The notes below the pieces were generated by a model. It was not told the origin of the DNA, did no database searches, and was given only the letters and a program-made list of their open reading frames with translations. A program made the position numbers and the translations under genes. Shown here piece after piece: positions 1-6,732 of a stretch of 11,076 nucleotides of DNA (the first letter of the stretch is position 1; every line of letters begins with the position of its first letter). The stretch comes from Oscillospiraceae bacterium (GTDB taxonomy: Bacteria > Bacillota > Clostridia > Oscillospirales > Oscillospiraceae). The DNA is taken from the NCBI GenBank assembly GCA_017539635.1, contig JAFYCQ010000153.1, positions 1-11,076 of the forward strand, written 5' to 3'.

Positions 1-78
1 CCGGAGGTTTTTGAGGGCTGGATAAACGAGCTTAAGGCCGGCCTTGCGGAATTTGAAAAGGGAGGTGCGTCACGATGA
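1..78 (+). CDS. Transketolase N-terminal subunit, C-terminal end only (partial)
   Basis: Frame 1 is open from the window edge to a TGA at 76-78 and encodes about 25 residues ending EFEKGGASR. Its stop overlaps the ATG of the next gene (ATGA at 75-78), which encodes a transketolase C-terminal subunit. In Clostridia split transketolase is normally encoded by adjacent N- and C-terminal subunit genes in this order, the first carrying the thiamine-pyrophosphate-binding domain. The identification rests mainly on that context. The visible tail (a helix rich in Glu, Lys and Leu) fits but carries no diagnostic motif. The next gene's ribosome binding site, GGGAGG at 60-65, lies inside this coding sequence. 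Confidence 0.7.
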   Translation, partial: PEVFEGWINELKAGLAEFEKGGASR

Positions 79-1031
79 AATTGGCCTATACCGGTGAAAA
101 CGACAAGCGCACCTTTAAGGAGGCCGCTCCCGCAGTTATCTCCGATATGTGCGAAAAAGACAAAAGCGTTGTTTATCTTGACGCGGACCTCATGAGCTGC
201 ATAGGCACCTATAAATGGGGCAAGGACTATGAGAGAGCCGTAAACTGCGGCATCGCCGAGGCCAACATGGTTGGCGTAGCCTGCGGTATGGCGGCGGTGG
301 GCATGAAGCCCATAGTCCACTCCTTCGGCTGCTTTTCATCCAGAAGATGCTTTGATCAGGCCTTCCTTTCCGGCGGCTATGCCAAAAACCCCGTGACCAT
401 ACTGGGCAGCGACCCGGGAGTGTGCGCCGGCTTCAACGGCGGCACCCACATGCCCTTTGAGGACATGGCCCTTTACAGAGCCGTGCCTGAGGCCACGGTC
501 ATTGACGTTTCAGACGTGGCGCTTTTTGAGTACGTTTTGAGAGCTTCCGTCGATATGCCCGGTGTAAAGTATATCCGTACTCCTCGTAAAAACTGCGTAA
601 AGCTGTACGAAGACGGCAGCGATTTTAAGATCGGCAAAGGAAATCTCCTTGCGGAAGGTACGGACTGTGTCATAATCGCCTCCGGGATCATGACGGCCAA
701 AGCTCTTTCCGCTGCAGCGAAATTAAAGGACGACGGCATTTCCGCCGCCGTGATAGATATGTTCACAATAAAGCCTATAGATGCAGAGCTCATTGAGACC
801 TGGGCGAAAAAGACCGGCGCTGTTGTGACGTGCGAAAACCACAACAGGATCGGCGGACTCACCAGCGCCGTTTCCGAGGTGCTGGCAGCCAGATGCCCCA
901 CGCCGCTGGAATACGTGGCCGTGGAGGACGTTTTCGGCGAGGTGGGACCACAGGATTATTTAGAGCAGGTTTTCGGCCTCACGGAAGAGCATATCATACA
1001 GCAGGTAAAAAAGGTCATAGCGAGAAAGTAA
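75..1031 (+). CDS. Transketolase, C-terminal subunit (split type)
   Basis: This 318-residue protein is the pyrimidine-binding and C-terminal half of transketolase, which moves two-carbon ketol units between sugar phosphates in the non-oxidative pentose phosphate pathway. Split subunits of this family are usually a little over 300 residues, so it looks full length. Residues 1-185 form the Pyr domain: GIAEANMVG carries the glutamate (E62) that activates the thiamine ring, and GGTHMPFED near residue 122 holds the conserved substrate-contacting His (H125). Residues 195-310 form the transketolase C-terminal domain, including TCENHNRIGG and the ending VGPQDYLEQVFGL. The ATG at 75 follows GGGAGG at 60-65 and overlaps the upstream stop, indicating translational coupling with the partner subunit. 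A strong terminator follows within 11 bp, making this the last gene of its operon. A 1-deoxyxylulose-5-phosphate synthase-like protein is a weaker alternative, because that family is one long chain. Confidence 0.93.
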   Translation: MKLAYTGENDKRTFKEAAPAVISDMCEKDKSVVYLDADLMSCIGTYKWGKDYERAVNCGIAEANMVGVACGMAAVGMKPIVHSFGCFSSRRCFDQAFLSGGYAKNPVTILGSDPGVCAGFNGGTHMPFEDMALYRAVPEATVIDVSDVALFEYVLRASVDMPGVKYIRTPRKNCVKLYEDGSDFKIGKGNLLAEGTDCVIIASGIMTAKALSAAAKLKDDGISAAVIDMFTIKPIDAELIETWAKKTGAVVTCENHNRIGGLTSAVSEVLAARCPTPLEYVAVEDVFGEVGPQDYLEQVFGLTEEHIIQQVKKVIARK

Positions 1032-1041
1032 AAGTTTCTTT

Positions 1042-1066
1042 GCCCGCCCCTCGGGGCGGGCTTTTT
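1042..1066 (+). terminator. Rho-independent terminator after the transketolase genes
   Basis: A perfect 9-bp stem (GCCCGCCCC at 1042-1050 with GGGGCGGGC at 1053-1061) has only TC between the arms. In practice the CTCG tetraloop closes an 8-bp stem. Five T residues follow at 1062-1066. The very GC-rich stem and T-run directly after the stop codon make this a confident intrinsic terminator. Confidence 0.95.
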
Positions 1067-1095
1067 GTATAACCGCCATGTTTTTTGAATATACT
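1065..1095 (+). promoter_or_regulatory. Possible promoter of the M50 / radical SAM / pfkA operon (weak)
   Basis: TATACT at 1090-1095 is a fair -10 element and TTGTAT at 1065-1070 a possible -35, but the spacing of 19 bp is long and the -35 lies in the T-run of the preceding terminator. A promoter is needed here because the transketolase transcript should end at 1066. Nothing better is visible in the 48 bp before the GTG start. A sporulation sigma factor with a different consensus is possible but cannot be judged from the sequence. Confidence 0.3.
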
Positions 1096-1114
1096 CAAAA
1101 CGGAGGCGGTTTAC

Positions 1115-1495
1115 GTGAACGGAGCTTATAAACCATATAACGGAGGAAGCAGAAAAGCAATCAACAGACGGGCGCGGACTTACGGCGGCAAGGCAAAGGA
1201 CAGGTACGTAAAAAGCGTGGAAATACGCCTGACGGTCTGTCTCGCCATCGCGACGGCCCTTTCAGTAACAAGGCTCATTTTCCCCGCATTTTTCTCCGGA
1301 GTAAAAAACGAGGTGGCGGAGGCGATCGGCATAAATGCCGACATAAAAAGCGCAGCTGACGTGATAGGGGAGGCCATAGCGGGTGAAAAAAGCCCCGGGG
1401 AAGCCTTCACCCAGGCCTGCTCATACGTTTTCGGCAGCGGGGAATCCGTTTTGGCCGGAGAAATCGACGGGACCGATGAAGCGCTCACCGTCTGA
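1115..1495 (+). CDS. Small single-pass membrane protein upstream of site-2 protease (SpoIVFA-position protein)
   Basis: I chose the GTG at 1115 because GGAGG at 1102-1106 sits 8 bp before it. An in-frame TTG at 1085 has no ribosome binding site. The protein is 126 residues. Residues 1-36 are very basic (many Arg and Lys), residues 37-60 form one hydrophobic segment, and the remainder is mildly acidic with Ala-rich helices. This predicts a cytoplasmic N-terminus and an outer tail of about 65 residues. No enzyme motif is visible. The next gene, which it overlaps by 20 bp, is an M50 protease. In Bacillus the SpoIVFB protease is preceded by its partner SpoIVFA, a single-pass protein of about twice this length with a LytM-like outer domain. 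This gene holds the same place but lacks that domain, so a regulator or anchor role is inference from position. Confidence 0.75.
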   Translation: MNGAYKPYNGGSRKAINRRARTYGGKAKDRYVKSVEIRLTVCLAIATALSVTRLIFPAFFSGVKNEVAEAIGINADIKSAADVIGEAIAGEKSPGEAFTQACSYVFGSGESVLAGEIDGTDEALTV

Positions 1496-2048
1496 TTTTT
1501 CCATCACGCCGGGCTTTGCCGCCGTTTTCGCCGCGGCGGTGTTTTTTCTGGATAATGAGGAAATTATCTGCCTTTTCATTTCCGCCGCCGTGCACGAGGC
1601 GGGGCATCTTGCCGTTATGCGTGTTTTCGGTGTGCCGGTGCTGAGGCTCGAGGCCACGGCTCTCGGGCTGAATATCGGCTACGGAGGGGCGGCGGTCTCT
1701 TACATAGACGAGGCAATAATGGCGCTCTCGGGACCTTTGGCGGGACTGGGAGCCGCCTTTTTGTTTTCCGCCTTTGGTTATGTGATGCTGGCCGGAATGA
1801 GTGCGGCTCTTAGCTTTTTCAATCTCCTGCCGGCCTATCCTCTGGACGGGGGCAGGGCGATGAAGGCGGTTTTGTGCCTTGTTTTCGGTGAAAGAACCGG
1901 GTTTCATTTAACTGACGCCGTCGGGATAATTACCGCGGCGGGACTTATCTCACTGGGCTTTTTGTTCAAGTTAGGGCCGCTGCCGGTTATATTTGGGCTT
2001 TGGCTCATCATCGGATATTGTAAAAATCTGCGGTATGGTGTATTATAA
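1476..2048 (+). CDS. M50 site-2 protease, SpoIVFB-like, without CBS domain
   Basis: This is a 190-residue polytopic membrane zinc protease. The HExxH metal site is in AAVHEAGHLAV (H40, E41, H44), in a hydrophobic segment. The second hallmark, NLLPAYPLDGG at residues 116-126, supplies the third zinc ligand, D124. Hydrophobic segments lie around residues 11-25, 30-50, 82-115 and 146-180. Family members cut within or beside membranes; SpoIVFB frees pro-sigmaK in the mother cell during sporulation. The conserved clostridial placement just before the radical SAM / DUF2344 pair supports a SpoIVFB relationship. The protein ends soon after the last membrane segment and so lacks the C-terminal CBS domain of the roughly 290-residue Bacillus SpoIVFB. 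The ATG at 1476 was preferred over an in-frame upstream ATG at 1383 because the upstream residues are the neighbour's coding region read in another frame. The true substrate is unknown. Confidence 0.87.
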   Translation: MKRSPSDFSITPGFAAVFAAAVFFLDNEEIICLFISAAVHEAGHLAVMRVFGVPVLRLEATALGLNIGYGGAAVSYIDEAIMALSGPLAGLGAAFLFSAFGYVMLAGMSAALSFFNLLPAYPLDGGRAMKAVLCLVFGERTGFHLTDAVGIITAAGLISLGFLFKLGPLPVIFGLWLIIGYCKNLRYGVL

Positions 2049-2071
2049 GCTCAGTAAATGGAGGTAAATCC

Positions 2072-3907
2072 ATGGACAAGATTATGGAGCGTATTTTGCC
2101 CCGCGTTCAGAAGCCGGCACGCTATACCGGCGGGGAGTACGGCCAGACGGTAAAGGAGCTGTCTGCCGTTAAGACCCGCTTTGCCTTCTGCTTTCCGGAC
2201 ACTTATGAAATAGGCATGTCCAATCTCGGCATGCGGATCCTCTACGGTGTGCTCAACGAGATGGAGGGCGTGTGGTGTGAACGTGTTTTCGCCCCCTGGG
2301 GAGATATGGAGGATCAGCTGCGGAAAAACGGCATCCCGCTCTACACCCTGGAAAGCGGCGACCCGGTGCGGGATTTCGATATAGTGGCCTTTTCTTTAGG
2401 CTACGAAATGGCCTACACAAATGTGCTCAACATGCTGGATCTTGCAGGCCTGCCCATAAGGGCGGAGGACAGGGGTGACGGCTTTCCCCTTGTCATCGCC
2501 GGGGGGACAAGCTGCTTAAACCCCGAGCCGTTGGCGGCTTTTATTGACCTCTTCCTTTTGGGAGAGGGAGAGGAGAGCCTGCCTGAGCTGGTGAAAATAT
2601 ACGAGGATTCAAGACTTTCCGGCGAAACGAGGGAATCGTTCCTTAAAAAAGCGGCAAAAATCGAGGGCATATACGTACCCTCCCTTTACGAGGTTTCATA
2701 TAACGGCGACGGCACCATAAAAAGCATAACGCCGAAAGACGGCGCGCCAAAAAAGATAAGAAAGCGCATAATAAAAAATCTGGACGCCGCCTTTTTCCCC
2801 GATAAGACCATAATCCCTTCCACCGAAATCGTCCACGACAGAGAAGTTCTGGAGCTGTTCCGGGGCTGCATAAGAGGCTGCCGGTTCTGCCAGGCGGGGT
2901 ATGTTTACAGGCCTGTGCGCCGGAGAAGCCCCGAGGTTTTAGCAGAGCACGCCAGAGCTTCCCTGGACTACTCCGGATATGAGGAGATGACGCTATCCTC
3001 CCTCAGCACCAGCGATTACAGGGGACTTCGGCCACTCTGCGACGATTTGCTGGCCCACTGCGAGGCCAGGAGCGTGAGTCTGTCTCTGCCGTCGTTAAGG
3101 GCTGACAATTTCTCCGTGGAGCTTATGGAGCGTGTGCAGAAGGTAAGACGCACCGGCCTTACTTTCGCTCCCGAGGCGGGAAGCCAACGGCTGAGGGACG
3201 TTATTAATAAAAACGTCCGGGAAGAGGACCTTCTCAACACCTGCGGCATCGCCTTTGAGGGGGGCTGGAACACCATTAAGCTCTATTTCATGTTGGGCCT
3301 GCCCACCGAGACGGACGAGGATGTTACGGCAATAAACGACCTTGTGAACAAGGTGGTGCACGTCTGGCACCAGAGGGCGAAAAACAAGGCCAGGGGTCTG
3401 CGGATAACCGTTTCCACCTCCTGCTTCGTGCCGAAGCCCCACACGCCTTTCCAGTGGGAAGCGCAGGTGACGAGAGAGGAGTATATGCGCAGAGTGGCGC
3501 TTTTGCGCTCGGTCATGCGCTCAAAGAGCGTCACCTACAACTGGCACGATGCGGACACGAGCTATATCGAAGCCTGCCTCTCCCGCGGCGACAGGAAAAT
3601 GGGAGATGTGCTGGAGAAGGTCTGGAGGACCGGAGGCAAGCTTGACGCCTGGAGCGAATACTTCTCAATGGAAAGATGGCTGAACGCTTTTATTTCCTGC
3701 GGTGTTTCGCCGGAGTTTTATGCGTTCAGGGAGAGGGGAGAGGACGAGGTTTTCCCCTGGAGCCATATAGATGTGGGCGTTGAGCCGGAGTTTTTCCTGT
3801 ATCAGCGGCATGAGGCTTACAACGAGCGGGTTACTCCCGACTGTCGGGCTGCGTGCCTTAACTGCGGGGCCCTGTCTCTCTGTCCGGAGGTGGGCTGCGA
3901 TGCCTGA
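2072..3907 (+). CDS. B12-binding-type radical SAM protein (TIGR03960 family)
   Basis: This 611-residue protein starts at an ATG 7 bp after GGAGG (2060-2064). Its opening, with LPRVQKPARYTGGEYGQ, is the hallmark of the TIGR03960 family, and the length is usual. Residues 35-190 resemble the cobalamin-binding-like fold of this class (FCFPDTYEIGMSNLG, then AGGTSCLNPEP and LLGEGEESLPEL). The radical SAM motif is C266-x3-C270-x2-C273 in LFRGCIRGCRFCQAG, which should bind the [4Fe-4S] cluster that cleaves S-adenosylmethionine; the barrel runs to about residue 480 (LYFMLGLPTETDEDV). The tail carries further cysteines, C591, C595, C598, C604 and C609, which may hold another cluster. The family's substrate is not established to my knowledge. 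It is almost always paired with the DUF2344 protein encoded next, which here overlaps by 8 bp. A role in RNA or ribosome modification is often suggested from synteny but remains inference. Confidence 0.93.
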   Translation: MDKIMERILPRVQKPARYTGGEYGQTVKELSAVKTRFAFCFPDTYEIGMSNLGMRILYGVLNEMEGVWCERVFAPWGDMEDQLRKNGIPLYTLESGDPVRDFDIVAFSLGYEMAYTNVLNMLDLAGLPIRAEDRGDGFPLVIAGGTSCLNPEPLAAFIDLFLLGEGEESLPELVKIYEDSRLSGETRESFLKKAAKIEGIYVPSLYEVSYNGDGTIKSITPKDGAPKKIRKRIIKNLDAAFFPDKTIIPSTEIVHDREVLELFRGCIRGCRFCQAGYVYRPVRRRSPEVLAEHARASLDYSGYEEMTLSSLSTSDYRGLRPLCDDLLAHCEARSVSLSLPSLRADNFSVELMERVQKVRRTGLTFAPEAGSQRLRDVINKNVREEDLLNTCGIAFEGGWNTIKLYFMLGLPTETDEDVTAINDLVNKVVHVWHQRAKNKARGLRITVSTSCFVPKPHTPFQWEAQVTREEYMRRVALLRSVMRSKSVTYNWHDADTSYIEACLSRGDRKMGDVLEKVWRTGGKLDAWSEYFSMERWLNAFISCGVSPEFYAFRERGEDEVFPWSHIDVGVEPEFFLYQRHEAYNERVTPDCRAACLNCGALSLCPEVGCDA

Positions 3908-4562
3908 ACAAAGACTTTTATTTGAAAAAACGGGCCGGGCGATTTATATTTCCCACCTGGATCTCATGCGCACATTTCAGCGCATTTTCGCCAGAGCTAG
4001 TGTGACTGTAAAGCATTCGGAGGGCTTTAACCCCAGACCGAAGATATCCATAGCCCTGCCGTTGTCTCTCGGGCAGGAGAGCGTATGCGAGATACTGGAT
4101 TTCTGCCTCGTTTCCGGCTCCGCGCTTGAGGAGCTGCCGGAAAAGCTCAACGCCGTTTCCCCGGAGGGCATCCGGATAATTAAAGCCTACAACGCTTCCC
4201 GAAAGCCCAAGGATATATACTGGGTCAAAATACTGGGGCAAATGGAGTACGACAGCGGTGCGCCGGAGGACATTGAAAAGAGACTTGATGACTTTTTCGC
4301 TCAAAAGATTATCGTCATAAAGAAAAAATCCAAAAGCGGCATTTCGGATTTTGATATAGTGCCCTGTATAAACAGCGTGGGATTTGAAAAAACTTCTCAT
4401 AACACCGTCAAGGTAAATGCCGTTATAACCGCCCAGAATCCGGCGCTGAACCCTGAAAACCTGATGGCGGCACTACGGCAGCTCTCACCCGATCTCGCGC
4501 CTGATTTCACTAAATTCCGCCGTATTGAGATCTTCGATAAGGACGGGGAAATCTTCAGATAA
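3900..4562 (+). CDS. DUF2344 / TIGR03936 radical SAM-associated protein
   Basis: A 220-residue soluble protein beginning MPEQRLLFEKTGRAIYISHL. The ATG at 3900 was chosen because GGAGG at 3886-3890 lies 9 bp upstream inside the radical SAM gene and the two genes overlap by 8 bp (ATGCCTGA). The open frame extends further upstream only as a shadow of that gene. Diagnostic stretches are YISHLDLMRTFQRIFAR, KHSEGFNPRPKISIALPL and the end DFTKFRRIEIF. In other bacteria this domain is either the neighbour of, or fused to, the TIGR03960 radical SAM protein, so they very likely work as one complex. No catalytic motif is known to me and the biochemical role is unassigned. In many Clostridia the next genes are ribonuclease G and ribosomal protein genes; here it is phosphofructokinase, 12 bp downstream. 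Confidence 0.9.
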   Translation: MPEQRLLFEKTGRAIYISHLDLMRTFQRIFARASVTVKHSEGFNPRPKISIALPLSLGQESVCEILDFCLVSGSALEELPEKLNAVSPEGIRIIKAYNASRKPKDIYWVKILGQMEYDSGAPEDIEKRLDDFFAQKIIVIKKKSKSGISDFDIVPCINSVGFEKTSHNTVKVNAVITAQNPALNPENLMAALRQLSPDLAPDFTKFRRIEIFDKDGEIFR

Positions 4563-4574
4563 GGACTGATGAAA

Positions 4575-5555
4575 ATGTCAGAAAAAATCAAGAAAATCGG
4601 CATACTCACCTCCGGCGGGGACGCCCCCGGAATGAACGCGGCAATTCGCGCCTGTGTCAGAACCGGAGCCTACCTGGGCATGGAATGTGTCGGCATCAGA
4701 AGGGGCTACCAGGGACTGCTGGAAAACGACTTTATTGAGCTGAAGGTGGAGGACGTAAGCGGTCTTGCCTCCCGGGGCGGAACCGTCCTCTACACAGCCA
4801 GAAGCGCCGAGTTTGCCACGCCTGAGGGAGTAAAAAAGGGAGCAGAAAACCTAAAGGCCGCCGGAATACAGGGCCTTGTGGCCATCGGCGGCGACGGCAC
4901 CTTCCGGGGAGCCTACGACCTTTCAAAAGAGGGGGTATGCGTCTGCTGCATACCGGGAACTATCGACAACGACATAGCCTGCACCTCCTATACCATTGGC
5001 TTTGACACCGCCTGCAACACTGCTATGGAGGCTGTGGACAGGATCCGGGACACCATGAAATCCCACGAGCGCTGCTCCGTGGTCGAGGTAATGGGGCACA
5101 GGGCGGGGCATTTGGCGCTGAATGTGGGAATCGCGGGAGGCGCCACGGGCATACTCATTCCCGAAACGCCGGTCGATCTTGAAAATCACGTTTTGGCCAG
5201 AATCAGAAAGGCCAGAGATAACGGCAGGACATTCCTGCTTTTCGTGGTGGCCGAGGGAGCGGCAAAGGCGGAGGATGTGGCCGCCTGCATCAGGCTGCAG
5301 ACCGGAATTGAAACCCGAGTGACCGTTTTGGGTCATGTACAGAGGGGAGGTTCCCCGCTGGTACATGACCGCATCGTAGCCACCCGCATGGGCTATACGG
5401 CGGTAAAGCTGCTGTCCGAGGGCGTGACCGGACAGGTCGTATGCCTCAACGGAGACAACTATTTCTGGACGCCCATAGAAGAGGCGGTCAAAATGAAAAA
5501 GGGCCTGGACGAGGAAATAGCCGTCATCCTGGACGCCATTCTCACAGGCTGCTGA
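4575..5555 (+). CDS. pfkA: ATP-dependent 6-phosphofructokinase
   Basis: This 326-residue enzyme phosphorylates fructose 6-phosphate to fructose 1,6-bisphosphate, the committed step of glycolysis. Hallmarks in order are TSGGDAPGMNAAIR (12-25), the substrate Arg in LYTAR, IGGDGTF with D107-G108, PGTIDNDI with catalytic D131, R166 in SHERCSVVEVM, and TVLGHVQRGGSP. Gly at 108 and at 128 (PGT rather than PKT) point to ATP rather than pyrophosphate as phosphate donor. The usual MGR motif reads MGH (M173, G174, H175). I start at the second ATG (4575) because AAGGA at 4561-4565 is 9 bp from it but only 3 bp from the ATG at 4569; the difference is two residues. It lies 12 bp after the DUF2344 gene, so it is probably the last gene of that operon. 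No terminator follows, so transcription may run on to the one at 5847. Confidence 0.95.
   Translation: MSEKIKKIGILTSGGDAPGMNAAIRACVRTGAYLGMECVGIRRGYQGLLENDFIELKVEDVSGLASRGGTVLYTARSAEFATPEGVKKGAENLKAAGIQGLVAIGGDGTFRGAYDLSKEGVCVCCIPGTIDNDIACTSYTIGFDTACNTAMEAVDRIRDTMKSHERCSVVEVMGHRAGHLALNVGIAGGATGILIPETPVDLENHVLARIRKARDNGRTFLLFVVAEGAAKAEDVAACIRLQTGIETRVTVLGHVQRGGSPLVHDRIVATRMGYTAVKLLSEGVTGQVVCLNGDNYFWTPIEEAVKMKKGLDEEIAVILDAILTGC
5331..5370 (+). repeat. Inverted repeat inside pfkA
   Basis: GGTCATGTAC at 5331-5340 is perfectly complementary to GTACATGACC at 5361-5370. Between them GGGGA (5344-5348) can pair with TCCCC (5352-5356). The region encodes the conserved substrate-binding segment LGHVQRGGSPLVHD. 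Protein conservation constrains much of the sequence, so the hairpin may be accidental. Confidence 0.6.
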
Positions 5556-5563
5556 AAAAAGTG

Positions 5564-5591
5564 TTGAAAAATGCCGACGGCGTGTTATAAT
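5564..5591 (+). promoter_or_regulatory. SigmaA-type promoter of the DUF1858 gene
   Basis: TTGAAA at 5564-5569 and a perfect TATAAT at 5586-5591 are separated by 16 bp. Transcription should start near 5598, about 32 bp before the chosen ATG. The promoter begins only 8 bp after the pfkA stop codon. Confidence 0.83.
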
Positions 5592-5629
5592 ACCATAACA
5601 GATATATGAATATGAAAGGATGTACCAAA

Positions 5630-5827
5630 ATGTACGATTTTGAAAAGACCACTCTTATCGCCGAGGTCCTTGACAAGGCTCCCGAGACCGCGCCTCTGTT
5701 CCTCTCCATCGGTATGCACTGTTTAGGCTGCGCCGCTGCCCACGGTGAGACTCTGGAGGAGGCCTGCGCCGTCCACGGTGTCGATGCCGACGACTTCATC
5801 GAGAAGCTCAACAGCTTCAAGGCGTAA
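5630..5827 (+). CDS. DUF1858 domain protein (hybrid-cluster-associated redox disulfide type)
   Basis: A 65-residue protein that is entirely one DUF1858 domain. The start at 5630 was chosen because AAAGGA at 5615-5620 lies 9 bp upstream; an in-frame ATG at 5606 has no ribosome binding site and falls just after the predicted transcription start. The diagnostic block is GMHCLGCAAAHGETLEEAC, with the CxxC pair C31 and C34 and a third cysteine at C46, followed by HGVDADDF. The fold is small and helical, and the cysteine pair is thought to form a redox-active disulfide. The family name comes from association with hybrid-cluster proteins in anaerobes. The partner here is unknown because no redox enzyme lies beside it. 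It has its own strong promoter and terminator, so it is probably expressed as a short separate transcript. Confidence 0.93.
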   Translation: MYDFEKTTLIAEVLDKAPETAPLFLSIGMHCLGCAAAHGETLEEACAVHGVDADDFIEKLNSFKA

Positions 5828-5841
5828 CAGGTAATCAAAAT

Positions 5842-5873
5842 AAAAACCGGGAGGGTGACCTCCCGGTTTTTTT
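5842..5873. terminator. Bidirectional terminator between convergent genes
   Basis: An 8-bp perfect stem (CCGGGAGG 5847-5854, CCTCCCGG 5859-5866) has a GTGA loop, seven T residues after it on the plus strand (5867-5873) and five A residues before it (5842-5846), so it can also work on the minus strand. It ends the DUF1858 transcript and probably that of the DUF11 gene, whose stop codon (5872-5874) overlaps its edge. Confidence 0.93.
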
Positions 5874-6729
5874 ATGCCGTGATAGTTCCGGTGATAATGA
5901 GCGTCGCCGTGCCGGGCGTTGTAGTCCATGCGCCGGATCCCTCCTGCGTGAAGGTCGCGGCGGGGACTGTTATCTGGCCGGGGACGGTGGCAAATTCGCC
6001 GGTTATCGCGTCGTAGGTGTAATTTGTGCCTTCCGCCCAGGTCTCGCCGTTGAATGTAACGGTGATGTCGGCGAGAACAGGCTCAAAGGTGTCGGTCAGC
6101 GTCACATCATCCTCGGCCGTGGCCTCGGTGTTGCCGGTGTTGGCAATCATAAACGTGTAGCTGAGCGTTCCGCCGGGGGACACGGAGGAGGGGCTTAACG
6201 CCTTGCTGATATACAGCTCCGCCTGTTCCTCCGCCGTTATGGTATCGCTGACGGATTCGGGGATCTCCTTTTCGGGGTTTGCAACAGAGGCGGTGTTGGT
6301 GATGACGCTTCCGGCAGCCAGGGGAGCGTAGGGGGTGACTTCCGCTTCGTAGATTATCGTCGCGTTGCCCCCGGCGGGGATGCTTATGCCGGAGATGACA
6401 AGAGGGGGCCCAGGAGTCACCGCAGGGGCCGCCTGCGGCGTGCCGTTAATGAAATAACGAACCGAGCCCGCAACGTATTCGAGGGGGTACAGTGTTGCTG
6501 CTTCGAAGGTGTAGCCTCCCAGATCGTCCGTTACCGTAACGCCGGAGAAGGGAGAAGTCCCGCTGTTTACTATGGAAATCACATAGGTGACAACGTCGTT
6601 TCCTGTGTAATCGTCCGCCACGGCCGTTTTTGTGACTGTGACGGTATCGAGAAGCTCACCCGTAACAGTGTTGGAATTGGTAGTTCCGCCGCTGTAGGTG
6701 AGGGTGGCAAAATTAGTGAATGTTGCCAT
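5872..6729 (-). CDS. DUF11-repeat (adhesin-like, beta-sandwich) protein without signal peptide
   Basis: The protein is 285 residues with start codon at 6729-6727, chosen because GGAG (6741-6738) is 8 bp upstream and MATFTNFATLTYSGG is the conserved opening I recall for this clostridial group. It contains two DUF11-like Ig-fold repeats. The first spans about residues 30-160 (VTVTKTAVADDY, then ITNTASV) and the second about 172-285 (LYISKALSPSSVSPGG, then SYTFMIANTGNTEA and VTLTDTF). It is Thr-, Val- and Gly-rich, has no cysteine and shows no LPxTG or other wall anchor. It has no signal peptide from this start. A start 51 bases upstream (6780) would add a hydrophobic stretch, but that sequence lies within a hairpin and has no ribosome binding site. 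DUF11 domains usually occur in surface or secreted proteins, so location is uncertain: a spore surface, a non-classical export route, or the cytoplasm. It lies downstream of a recombinase gene on the same strand. Function unknown. Confidence 0.8.
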   Translation of the reverse strand: MATFTNFATLTYSGGTTNSNTVTGELLDTVTVTKTAVADDYTGNDVVTYVISIVNSGTSPFSGVTVTDDLGGYTFEAATLYPLEYVAGSVRYFINGTPQAAPAVTPGPPLVISGISIPAGGNATIIYEAEVTPYAPLAAGSVITNTASVANPEKEIPESVSDTITAEEQAELYISKALSPSSVSPGGTLSYTFMIANTGNTEATAEDDVTLTDTFEPVLADITVTFNGETWAEGTNYTYDAITGEFATVPGQITVPAATFTQEGSGAWTTTPGTATLIITGTITA

Positions 6730-6732
6730 TAG

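Noticed and set aside
1085..1114. TTG start at 1085 for the small membrane protein
   Set aside because: No ribosome binding site precedes it, whereas GTG 1115 has GGAGG at an 8-bp spacing.
1383..1475. Longer N-terminus for the M50 protease
   Set aside because: This stretch is the coding region of the preceding gene in another frame and adds a Pro- and Lys-rich tail not typical of the family. ATG 1476 gives the expected membrane start.
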